DNA of 64,000 nt from Sphingosinithalassobacter tenebrarum (GCF_011057975.1 NZ_CP049109.1:1705001-1769000); one strand, 5' to 3'. Shown: positions 46,194 to 55,673, numbered from the stretch's first letter. Made by a program: numbers and translations. Notes: generated from the sequence alone by a model not told the origin.

Positions 46194-48887
46194 GTGATTC
46201 CGCCCGACAGGCTTGAGTCAGCCCTGAGCCGCGCCCGGGGGAATGCGCCGTTTCTGGACAGCCTGCTGGCCAGGGAGCCGCAGATCACCCAAAATGTCGA
46301 CGCATTTCGGCGCGACCCGCTGCTTGTCGCTGCGCAGGACATCGCTCCCGAAACGCCGATGGCCTCTCGATTGCGGATCGAGCGACGGCGCGTGGCACTC
46401 GGTACGGCGTTATGCGATCTCTCCGGCGCCTGTGATCTCATGCAGGTGACGCGGATTCTCAGCGACTTTGCCGATAATGCTCTCGACCGGGCCATCCGTA
46501 CCGCCATCTTCGAAAGGACCCCGGATGCGGAGCCGCGCGGCTTCGCAGCGATCGCAATGGGCAAGCTAGGCGGGCGCGAGCTCAATTATTCCTCCGACAT
46601 CGATCTGATTTTCCTGGCCGATCCTGAAACGCTCCCGCGCCGCACGCGCGAGGAACCGGGCGAGGCGGCGATGCGTGTCGGGCGCCGCGTCGTCGAACTG
46701 CTGCAGACCCGCGATGCCGACGGCTATGTCTTCCGCGTCGACCTGCGGCTGCGTCCGTCGCCGGAGGCGACGCCCATCGCGCTGCCGGTGGATGCGGCGA
46801 TTTCCTATTATGAATCGCAGGCACTGGCCTGGGAGCGGGCGGCGTTCATCCGGTCGCGCGTCGCTGCCGGGGATCGCGCGCTCGGCGAATATTTTCTCGA
46901 GGCGATTCATCCCTTCATATGGCGGCGCGCGCTCGATTTCGGAGCTATCCGTGAGATACGCGCGATCTCCCACCGAATCCGCGACCATTATTCCCAGACG
47001 CAGCGCTTCGGGCCGGGCTATGACCTGAAGCGGGGACGCGGCGGCATCCGCGAAATCGAATTCTTTGCCCAGATCCACCAGTTGATCCACGGCGGGCGCG
47101 ATCCTGGTCTGCGCGTCCCGGCCACCTTGCGCGCGCTTGCCGCGCTGGCCGATGCCGGCTGGATCGACGGTTATGATGCGGGCGGACTGGCGGCGGCGTA
47201 TGACGTTCTGCGCAGGATCGAACATCGCGCACAGATGATTGACGATCGCCAGACCCATATTCTGCCGGAGGACGCCGAGGCGCTCGATCGCGTGGCGGCG
47301 CTGGACGGCGTGGCGAACGGGCGAGCGCTGCTCGAACAGCTCCGCCCGCAGGTCGAGCGTGTCGGACGCATCTATGACGGGCTCGTCGACGATGACGGGG
47401 AAACGGCAAGGCTGCCGCAGGGAACCGGGCTGGAAAAGCGGCTCGCGGACGCCGGCTTCGCCGATGTACCCAATGCGCTGCATCTGATCGAGAAATGGCG
47501 CAGCGGCCGATATCCGGCATTGCGCACCGGCGCTGCGCGCGACGCACTGGAGGATGCGTTGCCGGGGATGATCGACGCGTTCGCCGATGCGCCGGAGCCC
47601 GCCGCGGCGCTTGCGCGGGTTGATACGCTGCTCTCTCGGCTGCCCAGTGCGATCAATTTCTTTCGTTTGCTCGAGGCGCAACCTGCGCTTGCGCGGCTGC
47701 TCAGTACGATCCTCAGCCATGCACCGACGCTTTCGGAAGCGCTGGCGCGTCGGGCCGAACTGCTCGACGGGCTGATCGATGCCACCGCGCTCGATCCGAT
47801 GCCCGCCACCGAGGTGCTGGCGGCGGAAATGGCGCGGCGCGAACCCGGCAGCGACTATCAGTGGCTGCTCGATCATGTCCGTCGTATCGTAGGCGAACGC
47901 CGCTTCGCGCTGGGGGCGCAGATCGTTGCCGGGGTCAGTGACCCGCTGGAAGTATCGGCAGGCTATGCGCGCGTTGCCGAGGCCGCGATCGACGTGCTGG
48001 CGGAAGCGACGGTCGCCGAGTTCGAAGCCGATCACGGGCGGGTGCCGGGCTGCGAACTGGTGGTACTCGCACTGGGCCGGATGGGCGGTGGCGCGCTGAC
48101 CCATGCCTCCGACCTCGATCTGGTCTATCTGTTCACCGGTGATTATTCGGCCGAATCGAACGGCCGGAAACCGCTCGGTGCGGTCACCTATTTCAATCGG
48201 CTCGGGCAACGGATCAGCAGTGCCTTGTCGGCCCCGACCGCAGCGGGGCCGCTCTATGAAGTCGATACCCGGCTGCGCCCTTCCGGTGCGCAGGGGCCGC
48301 TCGCCGTCTCGCTTGAAGGGTTCCGTCGATACCAGGAGGAAAGCGCCTGGACTTGGGAGCATATGGCGCTCACACGCGCGCGTCCGATCTTCGGCTCGGA
48401 TGCGGCGCGGGCCGAAACCGCGAAGATCATCAACCGTGTTTTGAACGGAGCGCGGCCCGAGCGCGATATCGCCGCCGATGCGACGCGCATGCGCCGGGAG
48501 ATGGCGGCGCACAAGCCGCCCTCGGGGCCGTTGGACGTCAAGCTGCTCGACGGCGGCCTGGTCGATCTGGAATTCACCGTTCAGGTTCTGCAACTCACGC
48601 GTCACACGGCGCTCGATCCCGATCTGGGCGACGCGATCGACGCGCTGATCGGCGAGGGCCTGTTGCCGCGCGGATTGCGTGAGGCGCATGATTTTCTTTC
48701 GCGACTGCTGGTGACGATGCGGCTGGTAGCGCCCGATTGCGACGAGCCTTCACCGCCGACGCGCAAACTGCTCGCGCACGCCGTCGGGGCCGAAAGCTGG
48801 GAAGCCGCGGTTGCGTCGCTCGAGGCGACACGGCAGGAGGTGCGCCAATGCTGGGCCGCGGTCCGGCGCGAATCCGATGGAGAATGA
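46194..48887 (+). CDS. glnE: Bifunctional glutamine synthetase adenylyltransferase/deadenylase GlnE
   Basis: Adjusts glutamine synthetase activity by adding or removing AMP. The 897-residue protein has two nucleotidyltransferase domains, each with the GG...SDxDL signature: MGKLGGRELNYSSDIDLIF near residue 125 and LGRMGGGALTHASDLDLVYLF near 630. Each is followed by a helical bundle. Slightly shorter than the 946-residue E. coli protein. The GTG start has AGAAGGAA upstream. bcp overlaps its stop by 4 bases. Confidence 0.96.
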   Translation: MIPPDRLESALSRARGNAPFLDSLLAREPQITQNVDAFRRDPLLVAAQDIAPETPMASRLRIERRRVALGTALCDLSGACDLMQVTRILSDFADNALDRAIRTAIFERTPDAEPRGFAAIAMGKLGGRELNYSSDIDLIFLADPETLPRRTREEPGEAAMRVGRRVVELLQTRDADGYVFRVDLRLRPSPEATPIALPVDAAISYYESQALAWERAAFIRSRVAAGDRALGEYFLEAIHPFIWRRALDFGAIREIRAISHRIRDHYSQTQRFGPGYDLKRGRGGIREIEFFAQIHQLIHGGRDPGLRVPATLRALAALADAGWIDGYDAGGLAAAYDVLRRIEHRAQMIDDRQTHILPEDAEALDRVAALDGVANGRALLEQLRPQVERVGRIYDGLVDDDGETARLPQGTGLEKRLADAGFADVPNALHLIEKWRSGRYPALRTGAARDALEDALPGMIDAFADAPEPAAALARVDTLLSRLPSAINFFRLLEAQPALARLLSTILSHAPTLSEALARRAELLDGLIDATALDPMPATEVLAAEMARREPGSDYQWLLDHVRRIVGERRFALGAQIVAGVSDPLEVSAGYARVAEAAIDVLAEATVAEFEADHGRVPGCELVVLALGRMGGGALTHASDLDLVYLFTGDYSAESNGRKPLGAVTYFNRLGQRISSALSAPTAAGPLYEVDTRLRPSGAQGPLAVSLEGFRRYQEESAWTWEHMALTRARPIFGSDAARAETAKIINRVLNGARPERDIAADATRMRREMAAHKPPSGPLDVKLLDGGLVDLEFTVQVLQLTRHTALDPDLGDAIDALIGEGLLPRGLREAHDFLSRLLVTMRLVAPDCDEPSPPTRKLLAHAVGAESWEAAVASLEATRQEVRQCWAAVRRESDGE

Positions 48888-49369
48888 CGCAGATGGCGAT
48901 TGAGGAAGGCGACCGGATTCCTGCAGTGACGCTGACCGATGGCGAGGATCAGCCGCTGGTGTTGCAGGATCATGCGGCGGGCGAAATTTTCGTCCTCTAT
49001 TTCTATCCCAAGGACGACACGTCCGGCTGTACGCGCGAGGCGCAGGATTTCAGTGCGCTACTGTCCGAATTCCAGCTTGCCGGAGCGCGTGTTCTCGGCG
49101 TGTCGAAGGACAATGCGATCAAGCACCAGAAATTCATCGCCAAATACGACCTGACGATACCGCTGGCCACCGATGCCGAAGGCGCCGCGATGGAGGCGTT
49201 CGGTGTGTGGGTGCAGAAGCAGATGTACGGCAAGACCTATATGGGAATCGACCGTTCGACCTTCCTGTTCGACACCGACGGCAAGCTGGTGCGCGCCTGG
49301 CGCAAGGTGAAGGTTCCCGGCCATGCCGTTGAAGTGCTCGAGGCAGTGAAGGAACTGGCGAACAGCTGA
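48884..49369 (+). CDS. bcp: Peroxiredoxin of the Bcp/PrxQ family
   Basis: Thiol peroxidase reducing hydrogen and organic peroxides. The 161-residue protein has the active-site motif YPKDDTSGCTREAQDF. The peroxidatic Cys is the only cysteine in the protein. The resolving Cys five residues later in E. coli Bcp is Gln here, so this is a 1-Cys type needing an external thiol. The ATG at 48884 overlaps glnE (ATGA); the longer frame upstream is out-of-phase glnE sequence. The stop overlaps the DUF455 gene by one base. Confidence 0.93.
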   Translation: MTQMAIEEGDRIPAVTLTDGEDQPLVLQDHAAGEIFVLYFYPKDDTSGCTREAQDFSALLSEFQLAGARVLGVSKDNAIKHQKFIAKYDLTIPLATDAEGAAMEAFGVWVQKQMYGKTYMGIDRSTFLFDTDGKLVRAWRKVKVPGHAVEVLEAVKELANS

Positions 49370-50178
49370 TGCACAGTATCGCCGAGGCCGCGCGCGCGGT
49401 TCTCGAAACCGCCGAGCCGGCCGAAAAGGTGAAGACCGCGCGGCTGGCGGCGCGCCGGTGGCGGCGCGGCGAACTCGCGCATCGTTTCGATGTCGCGATG
49501 CCGGAGCGTCCCGCCTGGCCCGAACGGCCCGAACTTCTGCCGCCCAATCGCATGCCCAAGCGGGGAAGGGCGGGATCGCCGCGCGCGCGGGTCGCGCTCG
49601 TGCACGCGCTCGCCCACATCGAATTTGTCGCAATCGATCTCGCGTTCGACATGCTCGGTCGATTCGGCGGGGCGTTTCCGCGCGGTTTCGTCGACGACTG
49701 GATCGCGGTGGGCGCGGATGAAGCGATGCATTTCGCGCTGCTCGATCGGCGGCTGCGCGGCATGGGCAGCCACTATGGCGCATTACCGGCGCATGCCGGT
49801 CTCTGGGAAGCGGCGGAAGAGACGGCTGGAGACGTGATGGCGCGGTTGGCCGTCGTGCCGATGGTGCTCGAGGCACGCGGGCTCGATGTCACGCCGGCGA
49901 CGATCAGTCGGTTCGAAGCTGCCGGCGACAGCGCGACCGCCAGAATCCTCCACCGGATCCTGAAAGACGAGATACGGCATGTCGGTTCGGGAACGAAATG
50001 GTTCGAATCCGCTTGTGCGCGTAACGAAATTGCGCCGCAAGCGGTCTGGCGAGACCTCGTTGCGCGGCATTTTCGAGGCATCGTTAAGCCTCCGTTCAAC
50101 GATTCAGCGCGCCAAGCAGCCGGTTTGACGCGAGAATACTATGCGGCGCTTGCGCACGACGGCGAAAATTTCCCATAG
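49369..50178 (+). CDS. Ferritin-like DUF455 family protein
   Basis: A 269-residue, mostly helical protein. Family features are AHIEFVAIDLAFDML, ADEAMHFALLDRRLRGMGSHYG and ILKDEIRHVGSG, in which Glu and His positions resemble a di-iron ferritin-like site. The function is unknown; some relatives are tied to tRNA hydroxylation-type enzymes only by fold. It is coupled to bcp (TGATG), which hints at oxidative stress. Confidence 0.8.
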   Translation: MHSIAEAARAVLETAEPAEKVKTARLAARRWRRGELAHRFDVAMPERPAWPERPELLPPNRMPKRGRAGSPRARVALVHALAHIEFVAIDLAFDMLGRFGGAFPRGFVDDWIAVGADEAMHFALLDRRLRGMGSHYGALPAHAGLWEAAEETAGDVMARLAVVPMVLEARGLDVTPATISRFEAAGDSATARILHRILKDEIRHVGSGTKWFESACARNEIAPQAVWRDLVARHFRGIVKPPFNDSARQAAGLTREYYAALAHDGENFP

Positions 50179-50285
50179 GTTAAGGCGTCCGGCGACGAGG
50201 GGGCTTTGTCGCGGGCAGACTGATCATTTGGCAGGCGTTTCCGGCGGGTCCCCGGGAATGTCTGCGGGGTACCACCGGGGAACGC

Positions 50286-51461
50286 ATGGCAAACGCTTCG
50301 AAACAACACAACGCGGGTCTCTTCAAACGGTTCCGCGCCTTGTTCATGACGCGCGATTTGATTCTGCATGACGGTCGCGACCTGCGGCGTTTCAGCATCG
50401 CCGGCCGTACCCAGGCGTTTCTCGCCTGTGTGGCTACGCTGACGGTGGCTTTCTCGGCCTATGGTGTTTCGCAGGCGACGGCGGACGCGATTGCCGTTTC
50501 GGGAATTTCCGCGGCACGCTCGCCCGAAGAGCAGATGGCCGACATGCGCCAGCAGGTGATGCGAATGCAGGCGGATATCGCCGCGGCCAAGGAAGCCGCG
50601 CGCATCCATGCCGCCCGCGTCGAGGCGCGCCAGCGCCTGATTTCCGCAGTGCTTTCGGGCAAGGGCGATGCTGACGAACTCAGCCGGCCGCTTCCCGACG
50701 CTCCCGAAACCAGCGCGATGACCGACGAAGTGCTCGCGCCGCTGCGCCGCATCGAAACGCGGCAGCGCGCCTTCGCACAGCGTGCAATCGCTGCGGGCGA
50801 GGCGCGGTTCGAGCAGACCGCCAACCATCTTCGCCGCTTGGGGCTCAATCCCGACCGCTTTGTCGATGTGGAAGCAATGGGCGGCCCCTATGAGCCGGCT
50901 ACCGACGATCCCGAAGGCACAGAAGCCGATGCCGATGCGCAGTTCCGGTCGCTGTTCATGACCTGGAAGAAGCTTGATACGCTCGAACAGACCGTGATTT
51001 CGGTGCCGTCGCTCCGCCCGGTCGATCATGTTCGCCTGACTTCGGGGTACGGCGTGCGTTCGGATCCCTTCCGCGGCACGCGCGCAATGCATGCCGGGAT
51101 CGACATTCCCGGTCCCGTCGGAACCAAGGTCTATGCGACTGCGGACGGCATCATTTCGCGCGCCGGCCGCGCCGGCGGCTACGGCAATCTGGTGGAGATC
51201 AATCATGGCCGCGGCATCGAAACCCGCTATGGCCATTTGTCGCAGATCCTGGTGAAGGACAATCAACAGGTGCATCGCGGCGATTTGATCGGCCTTATGG
51301 GGTCCACCGGTCGTTCGACCGGCAGCCATCTTCATTACGAGGTCCGAGTCGACGGTCGGGCGGTCAATCCCGTTCCGTTCCTGCACACCGGCGAGTATCT
51401 GACCGATCTGCAGGCTCGCGGCCGCGAAAACGCAGTGGGCGGCCCGGCCGAAGCCGAATAA
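50286..51461 (+). CDS. M23 family metallopeptidase (LytM domain)
   Basis: A 391-residue bitopic protein: basic N-terminus, membrane helix (about 44-62), a coiled-coil stretch (about 78-120, QMADMRQQVMRMQADIAAAKE), and the LytM domain from about 240. Zinc-site motifs are complete: TSGYGVRSDPFRGTRAMHAGIDI (in parts MHAGID), RYGHLSQI and SHLHYEV. It is therefore likely an active peptidoglycan endopeptidase rather than an activator. Located with no clear operon partner; a hairpin follows. Confidence 0.88.
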   Translation: MANASKQHNAGLFKRFRALFMTRDLILHDGRDLRRFSIAGRTQAFLACVATLTVAFSAYGVSQATADAIAVSGISAARSPEEQMADMRQQVMRMQADIAAAKEAARIHAARVEARQRLISAVLSGKGDADELSRPLPDAPETSAMTDEVLAPLRRIETRQRAFAQRAIAAGEARFEQTANHLRRLGLNPDRFVDVEAMGGPYEPATDDPEGTEADADAQFRSLFMTWKKLDTLEQTVISVPSLRPVDHVRLTSGYGVRSDPFRGTRAMHAGIDIPGPVGTKVYATADGIISRAGRAGGYGNLVEINHGRGIETRYGHLSQILVKDNQQVHRGDLIGLMGSTGRSTGSHLHYEVRVDGRAVNPVPFLHTGEYLTDLQARGRENAVGGPAEAE

Positions 51462-51482
51462 GCAGCTGGCAGATCGAGAAGC

Positions 51483-51513
51483 ACCGGGCGCGAGCACTAT
51501 GTCCGCGCCCGGT
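51483..51513 (+). terminator. Stem-loop after the M23 peptidase gene
   Basis: ACCGGGCGCG (51483-51492) pairs perfectly with CGCGCCCGGT (51504-51513) around an 11-base loop. It is followed by TGCCGTATT, so a terminator is plausible though the T-run is poor. Confidence 0.55.
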
Positions 51514-51548
51514 TGCCGTATTCGGGAAGCGTCACTATCTGAGTTGGT

Positions 51549-51890
51549 ATGACGGCAACCGCCCAAACCGAAATTGCCCTGACGCCCGCCGCGGCGGCAC
51601 GCGTGGCGGCAATCGCCGAAAAGCAGGACAAGCCGGCTATCCTGCGCCTCTCCGTGGAAGGCGGCGGCTGTTCGGGCTTTCAATACAAGTTCGGCTTTGC
51701 CGATGGGATCGAAGGTGACGATATTGTTGCCGAGACCGATGGCGTCCGGCTGGTGGTCGATTCGGTGAGCCTCGATCTGGTGCGCGGGTGCAGCGTCGAC
51801 TATGTCGAATCGCTGGGCGGGGCGGCGTTCCGCGTCGAGAATCCGAATGCTGCTGCGGGCTGCGGCTGCGGTTCCAGCTTTGCGGTCTGA
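51549..51890 (+). CDS. erpA: Iron-sulfur cluster insertion protein ErpA/IscA type
   Basis: A-type carrier delivering Fe-S clusters. The 113-residue protein has LRLSVEGGGCSGFQYKFGF with the first Cys and GCGCGSSFAV with the last two, the classic three-Cys pattern. VVDSVSLDLVRGCSVDYV is also conserved. ErpA and IscA are hard to separate by eye; ErpA is the usual stand-alone form in these bacteria. It lies 15 bases before xthA. Confidence 0.9.
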   Translation: MTATAQTEIALTPAAAARVAAIAEKQDKPAILRLSVEGGGCSGFQYKFGFADGIEGDDIVAETDGVRLVVDSVSLDLVRGCSVDYVESLGGAAFRVENPNAAAGCGCGSSFAV

Positions 51891-51905
51891 CCGGTTGCGC
51901 GACCG

Positions 51906-52676
51906 TTGAAAATCGTCAGCTTCAACATCAACGGCATCAAGGCGCGGATGCCGCGGCTGCTCGAATATCTCGACGAGCAGAAGCCCGATATCGCCTGTCT
52001 TCAGGAACTGAAATCGTCGGATGAAACCTTTCCGGCGAATGATCTGCGCGAAGCAGGCTACGGCCTGATCTGGCACGGCCAGAAGAGCTGGAACGGCGTT
52101 GCCGTGCTTGCGCGCGGGGGTGATCCGATCGAGCGGCAGCGCGGCCTGCCCGGTGATTCCGAGGACGAGCAGAGCCGCTATCTGGAGGCGGAAATCGACG
52201 GCGTGATCGTCGCGTCCATCTATCTGCCCAACGGCAATCCGCAGCCGGGCCCCAAATTTGATTACAAGCTGCGCTGGATTGAGCGGCTGGAGTCGCGCGC
52301 GCGCGAATTGCTTGCCGAGGAAAAGCCGGTTGTTTTGGCGGGCGATTACAACATCATTCCCAATGATGACGATGTCTTTTCGGTCAAGGCGATGGCGAAT
52401 GACGCGCTGATGCAGCCCGAATCACGCCAGGGCTATCGACGCCTGCTCGCGCAAGGATGGACCGATTCGCTGCGCACGCGCTTTCCGGCGGGCGGGATCT
52501 GGACCTATTGGGACTATCAGGCGGGCGCCTGGCAGCGCGACAACGGCTTTCGTATCGACCATCTGCTGCTCAGTCCGCAAGCCGCCGACCGATTTGTCGA
52601 TGCCGGCGTCGACAAGGAATATCGCGCTCGGGAAAAGGCGAGCGATCACGCGCCGACCTGGGTACGGCTGCGCTGA
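51906..52676 (+). CDS. xthA: Exodeoxyribonuclease III / AP endonuclease XthA
   Basis: Repairs abasic sites and 3' blocked ends. The 256-residue protein of the endonuclease/exonuclease/phosphatase fold has KIVSFNINGIKAR at the N-terminus, the catalytic Glu in CLQELKSSD, the AGDYNIIPND motif, and the terminal RIDHLLLS...SDHAPTWVRL. The start codon is TTG at 51906; it gives the canonical N-terminus at once, and no ATG or GTG fits. Confidence 0.94.
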   Translation: MKIVSFNINGIKARMPRLLEYLDEQKPDIACLQELKSSDETFPANDLREAGYGLIWHGQKSWNGVAVLARGGDPIERQRGLPGDSEDEQSRYLEAEIDGVIVASIYLPNGNPQPGPKFDYKLRWIERLESRARELLAEEKPVVLAGDYNIIPNDDDVFSVKAMANDALMQPESRQGYRRLLAQGWTDSLRTRFPAGGIWTYWDYQAGAWQRDNGFRIDHLLLSPQAADRFVDAGVDKEYRAREKASDHAPTWVRLR

Positions 52677-52870
52677 AGCGAGCGGCGGGGGTTTCGCGAT
52701 CTTCGCCCAATATCGGGGGATAGTCCCGCAAGTTGGCAATTGGTACGAATCGTACTAAATTGTAACCATATGAAAATGCACGATAAGCTACTTTGGCACG
52801 GTGCATGCAGTTCGTCGGATGCAGGCGCGAGGGGTTTTCGCGGCTGCCTTGTGACGAGAGGAGATGCAGC

Positions 52871-53149
52871 ATGACATCGAAGAAAACGCGCCTCGGCGGA
52901 GCGATCATGGCTGGCCTGATCGCGGCGACCATCGTGGCGGCCCCGGCAGGGGCGCGCCCGCAGGCCGCGCCGGGCAACTCACAAACACCGTCGGCGGGCG
53001 CCACGCCCAAGCCGACCGAAGCCGATTCGCGCCGCTATTGTGTCGAGAATCGCTACACCGGCTCGCGGCTCGCGCGGAAGACATGCAAGACTCGCGCGCA
53101 GTGGATCGCACAGGACGGGTTCGACCCGCTCAAACCGTCCCGGAAATGA
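52871..53149 (+). CDS. Small secreted protein of unknown function
   Basis: A 92-residue product with a signal peptide (about residues 1-28, TRLGGAIMAGLIAATIVAAPAGA), a Pro/Ala/Thr linker, and a small domain RYCVENRYTGSRLARKTCKT followed by RAQWIAQDGFDP. Two cysteines could form a disulfide. GAGAGGAG before the ATG is a good ribosome site. Upstream, GTACG AAT CGTAC (52743-52755) is a small inverted repeat that may be an operator. No known domain. Confidence 0.7.
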   Translation: MTSKKTRLGGAIMAGLIAATIVAAPAGARPQAAPGNSQTPSAGATPKPTEADSRRYCVENRYTGSRLARKTCKTRAQWIAQDGFDPLKPSRK

Positions 53150-53154
53150 GCGGA

Positions 53155-53185
53155 GGGGCGACCCGGCGAGCAGCCGGGCCGCCCC
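53155..53185. terminator. Bidirectional terminator
   Basis: GGGGCGACCCGGC pairs with GCCGGGCCGCCCC (one mismatch in 13) around GAGCA. It sits between the small secreted gene and the convergent GNAT-like gene. GTTCCTC follows on the plus strand. Confidence 0.6.
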
Positions 53186-53190
53186 GTTCC

Positions 53191-54372
53191 TCATCCGATC
53201 GGCTTCTGATAGACGATATATTCCCGGTTCACCTGGCTCTGAATCGCGTCGGCAATCGCGATCATTCCCTGATTGTCGTCGAGGATCCAGCCGATCTCGC
53301 CGCGTTCCGCGCCATAGTTGGCGGTGGCCGAGCGGCGGATATATTCGATCATCATGAAAGCCAGTTGGCTCGCCATCCGCGAGCTCTGCAGTCGTTTGAC
53401 CACGCCCATCAGCGGCACGCGCATCGTCCGCGATTTGGGTTTGCGGAGCCACAGCAGCAGCTTTGCCCAGCCGAAGGGCAGCAGGCTGCCCTTGAGCGGC
53501 GCGATCGCTTCGTTGAGATTGGGCAGGGTAATCATGAACGCCACCGGCTCGCCGTCGAGCTCCGCGATGCGGATCAGATCGTTGAACACGATCGGCTTCA
53601 GCTTCTTGCCGACATCGTCGATCTCGGGCGGAGTGAGGGGGACGAACCCCCAATTGTCTGACCAGGCGTCGTTGAGGATAGCGAGGATGATCTCGGCTTC
53701 CCGATCGAAATTCGATTTGTCGACCTCGCGTACATTGATACGCGCATTCTTCTCGCCCGACTTGACGATCCGCTGCACCACCGGCGGAAATTCCCTGGTG
53801 ATGTCGAGTTCATAGGTGAGCAGCTTCTTGGTCGGCGCGTAGCCGGCGCCTTCGATCCAACCGCGATATTGCGGCGCGTGATGCCCCATCATCACGGTCG
53901 GCGCGTGGTCATGCCCCTTCACCAACAATCCGGGCTCTTCCCAGATCGAAAGGCTCACCGGCCCCAGCGCGCGGGTCGTTCCCTTGCCGGCTAGCCATTG
54001 TTCGGCCTGTGCGATCAGCGCCTGTGCAGTCGCTTCGTCCTCTGCCTCAAACATGCCCCAGAAGCCGGTGCCTGGTCCGAATCCCTGCTCGGCGGGCATT
54101 TCCAGCGCCAGCGTGTCGATATGTGCGGAGATGCGGCCGACGGTCTTGCCGTCACGTTCGGCAAGGAACAGCTGACCCTCGGCATGGCTGAACCAGCCGT
54201 TCTTTTTCGGATCGATGGTTCCGGCCACTTCGCTCTTGAGCGGCGGCACCCAATGGGGATCGTTCGCGTTCAGACGAAAGGCCAGATCGATAAAGGCTTT
54301 GGTGTCGCGCTTGCCGGAAACGGGGCGGACGACAATATTGGCGGGCAAGGCAACCTCGTAGGGGAAATGCAT
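53191..54372 (-). CDS. GNAT-like N-acyltransferase, candidate bacterial ceramide synthase
   Basis: A 393-residue cytoplasmic protein with an N-terminal segment NIVVRPVSGKRDTKAFIDLAF, a central SLSIWEEPGLLVKGHDHAPTVMMGHH block, and a C-terminal GNAT-type half ending GEIGWILDDNQGMIAIADAI and VYQKPIG. The acyl-CoA binding loop is not obvious. From memory, the ceramide synthase bCerS of Caulobacter (CCNA_01212) is a GNAT-superfamily N-acyltransferase of similar size. The gene lies within 6 kb of spt, acp and the reductase. That combination makes a ceramide synthase role likely but unproven. Divergent from the desaturase gene. Confidence 0.6.
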   Translation of the reverse strand: MHFPYEVALPANIVVRPVSGKRDTKAFIDLAFRLNANDPHWVPPLKSEVAGTIDPKKNGWFSHAEGQLFLAERDGKTVGRISAHIDTLALEMPAEQGFGPGTGFWGMFEAEDEATAQALIAQAEQWLAGKGTTRALGPVSLSIWEEPGLLVKGHDHAPTVMMGHHAPQYRGWIEGAGYAPTKKLLTYELDITREFPPVVQRIVKSGEKNARINVREVDKSNFDREAEIILAILNDAWSDNWGFVPLTPPEIDDVGKKLKPIVFNDLIRIAELDGEPVAFMITLPNLNEAIAPLKGSLLPFGWAKLLLWLRKPKSRTMRVPLMGVVKRLQSSRMASQLAFMMIEYIRRSATANYGAERGEIGWILDDNQGMIAIADAIQSQVNREYIVYQKPIG

Positions 54373-54511
54373 TGATTTTGCGCAATGCAGTCCTGCCTTG
54401 AGGGTGCCTTGTCAAGCGACGCCGACATGCGCAGGGGAATGCGGCCGCACCGGTGGCATTCCGCAACTGGCATGCCAACATCTAGCCACTATCTGATGGC
54501 AGTAGCAGACA

Positions 54512-55621
54512 ATGACCGACACATTTGCCTTGAAGCCCGCCGATGCGCCGACGCGCGAGGTGCGGGAGCCGCGCATTCGCCTTTCGGGCGTCGCCGATGA
54601 TCGCGAGATGATGCGTGCCGCGGCGGAACTGACGCGGGACCTGCAAAAGCCCAAGCAGTGGCTCTACTGGACCGACTGTCTGGTTTCGGCGGCGATCGGC
54701 TATGCCGCGCTGGTCGGCGCAGTGCTGGCGCCGAATGTCGGCTGGGCGTTGCTCGCCGGGGTGGTGTCGATCCTGGCTTTGTATCGCGCGACCTTGTTCA
54801 TCCATGAAATCACGCATGTGAAGCATTCGTTGCTGCCGGGTTTCCGCACGGGGTGGAACGTGCTTGTCGGCATGCCGATGATGCTGCCTTCGTTCATGTA
54901 TGAGGGCATTCACGCGATCCATCATTCGCGCACGCGCTACGGTACGGCCGAGGATCCCGAATATCTGCCGCTTGCACATATGAAGCCGTCGACGCTGCCG
55001 ATCTTCCTGTTGGTTTCGGTGCTGATGCCGGTCGGGCTGCTGATCCGCTTCGGCATTTTGACGCCCCTCTCGCTGATCTTCCCGAAGCTGCGTCGCGTGG
55101 TCGTCGCCAAATATTCGGGGCTGCAGATCAACCCGGGCTATGAACGCAAGGCGCCGACCGGCGAATTCCGCCGCCAATGGGCGTTTCAGGAAACGATCTG
55201 CAGCATCTGGGCGATCGGTGTGATCGCGCTGGTCGCGACGGGGATTTTGCCGCTCAAGGCCTTCGCCATCTATATGGGCGTGATCTCGGGCGTTGCGGTG
55301 ATCAATCAGGTCCGCACCTTGGTCGCGCATCTGTGGGAGAATGAAGGCGAACCGCTGACGGTGACGGCGCAGTTCCTCGATAGCGTCAACGTGCCGCCGC
55401 CTTCGTTCCTGCCGTACCTGTGGGCGCCGGTCGGGCTGCGCTATCACGCGCTGCATCACTTGCTGCCGAGCCTGCCCTATCATTCGCTGACTCAGGCGCA
55501 CTACCGCCTTACCGAAGCCTTAGGGCTCGAATCGACCTATCACAAGGCCAGCTACCCGACGCTCTCGGGGTTGATGGCCCGGCTCGCCAACAACACGATG
55601 AAGCCGCGCGACGGCAGATAA
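54512..55621 (+). CDS. Membrane fatty acid desaturase family protein
   Basis: A 369-residue integral membrane di-iron protein. The three histidine boxes are present: HEITHVKH, HAIHHSRT and HALHHLLP, with four or more hydrophobic helices between them (WLYWTDCLVSAAIGYAALVG and others). It could desaturate or hydroxylate a fatty acyl or sphingoid chain. The position between the ceramide synthase candidate and lptGF supports a lipid substrate in this locus. Divergent from 53191, convergent with lptG. Confidence 0.85.
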   Translation: MTDTFALKPADAPTREVREPRIRLSGVADDREMMRAAAELTRDLQKPKQWLYWTDCLVSAAIGYAALVGAVLAPNVGWALLAGVVSILALYRATLFIHEITHVKHSLLPGFRTGWNVLVGMPMMLPSFMYEGIHAIHHSRTRYGTAEDPEYLPLAHMKPSTLPIFLLVSVLMPVGLLIRFGILTPLSLIFPKLRRVVVAKYSGLQINPGYERKAPTGEFRRQWAFQETICSIWAIGVIALVATGILPLKAFAIYMGVISGVAVINQVRTLVAHLWENEGEPLTVTAQFLDSVNVPPPSFLPYLWAPVGLRYHALHHLLPSLPYHSLTQAHYRLTEALGLESTYHKASYPTLSGLMARLANNTMKPRDGR

Positions 55622-55647
55622 GCGCGCGGACGGGATAGTCATGCGAA

Positions 55648-55673
55648 GGGGTGGGGCCGGGCGGCTCCGCCCC
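55648..55673. terminator. Terminator hairpin between desaturase gene and lptG
   Basis: GGGGTGGGGC (55648-55657) pairs with GCTCCGCCCC (55664-55673) using two G-U pairs; TATTCTTCT follows on the plus strand. The hairpin reaches the first base of the lptG stop codon. It best serves the desaturase gene. Confidence 0.55.
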
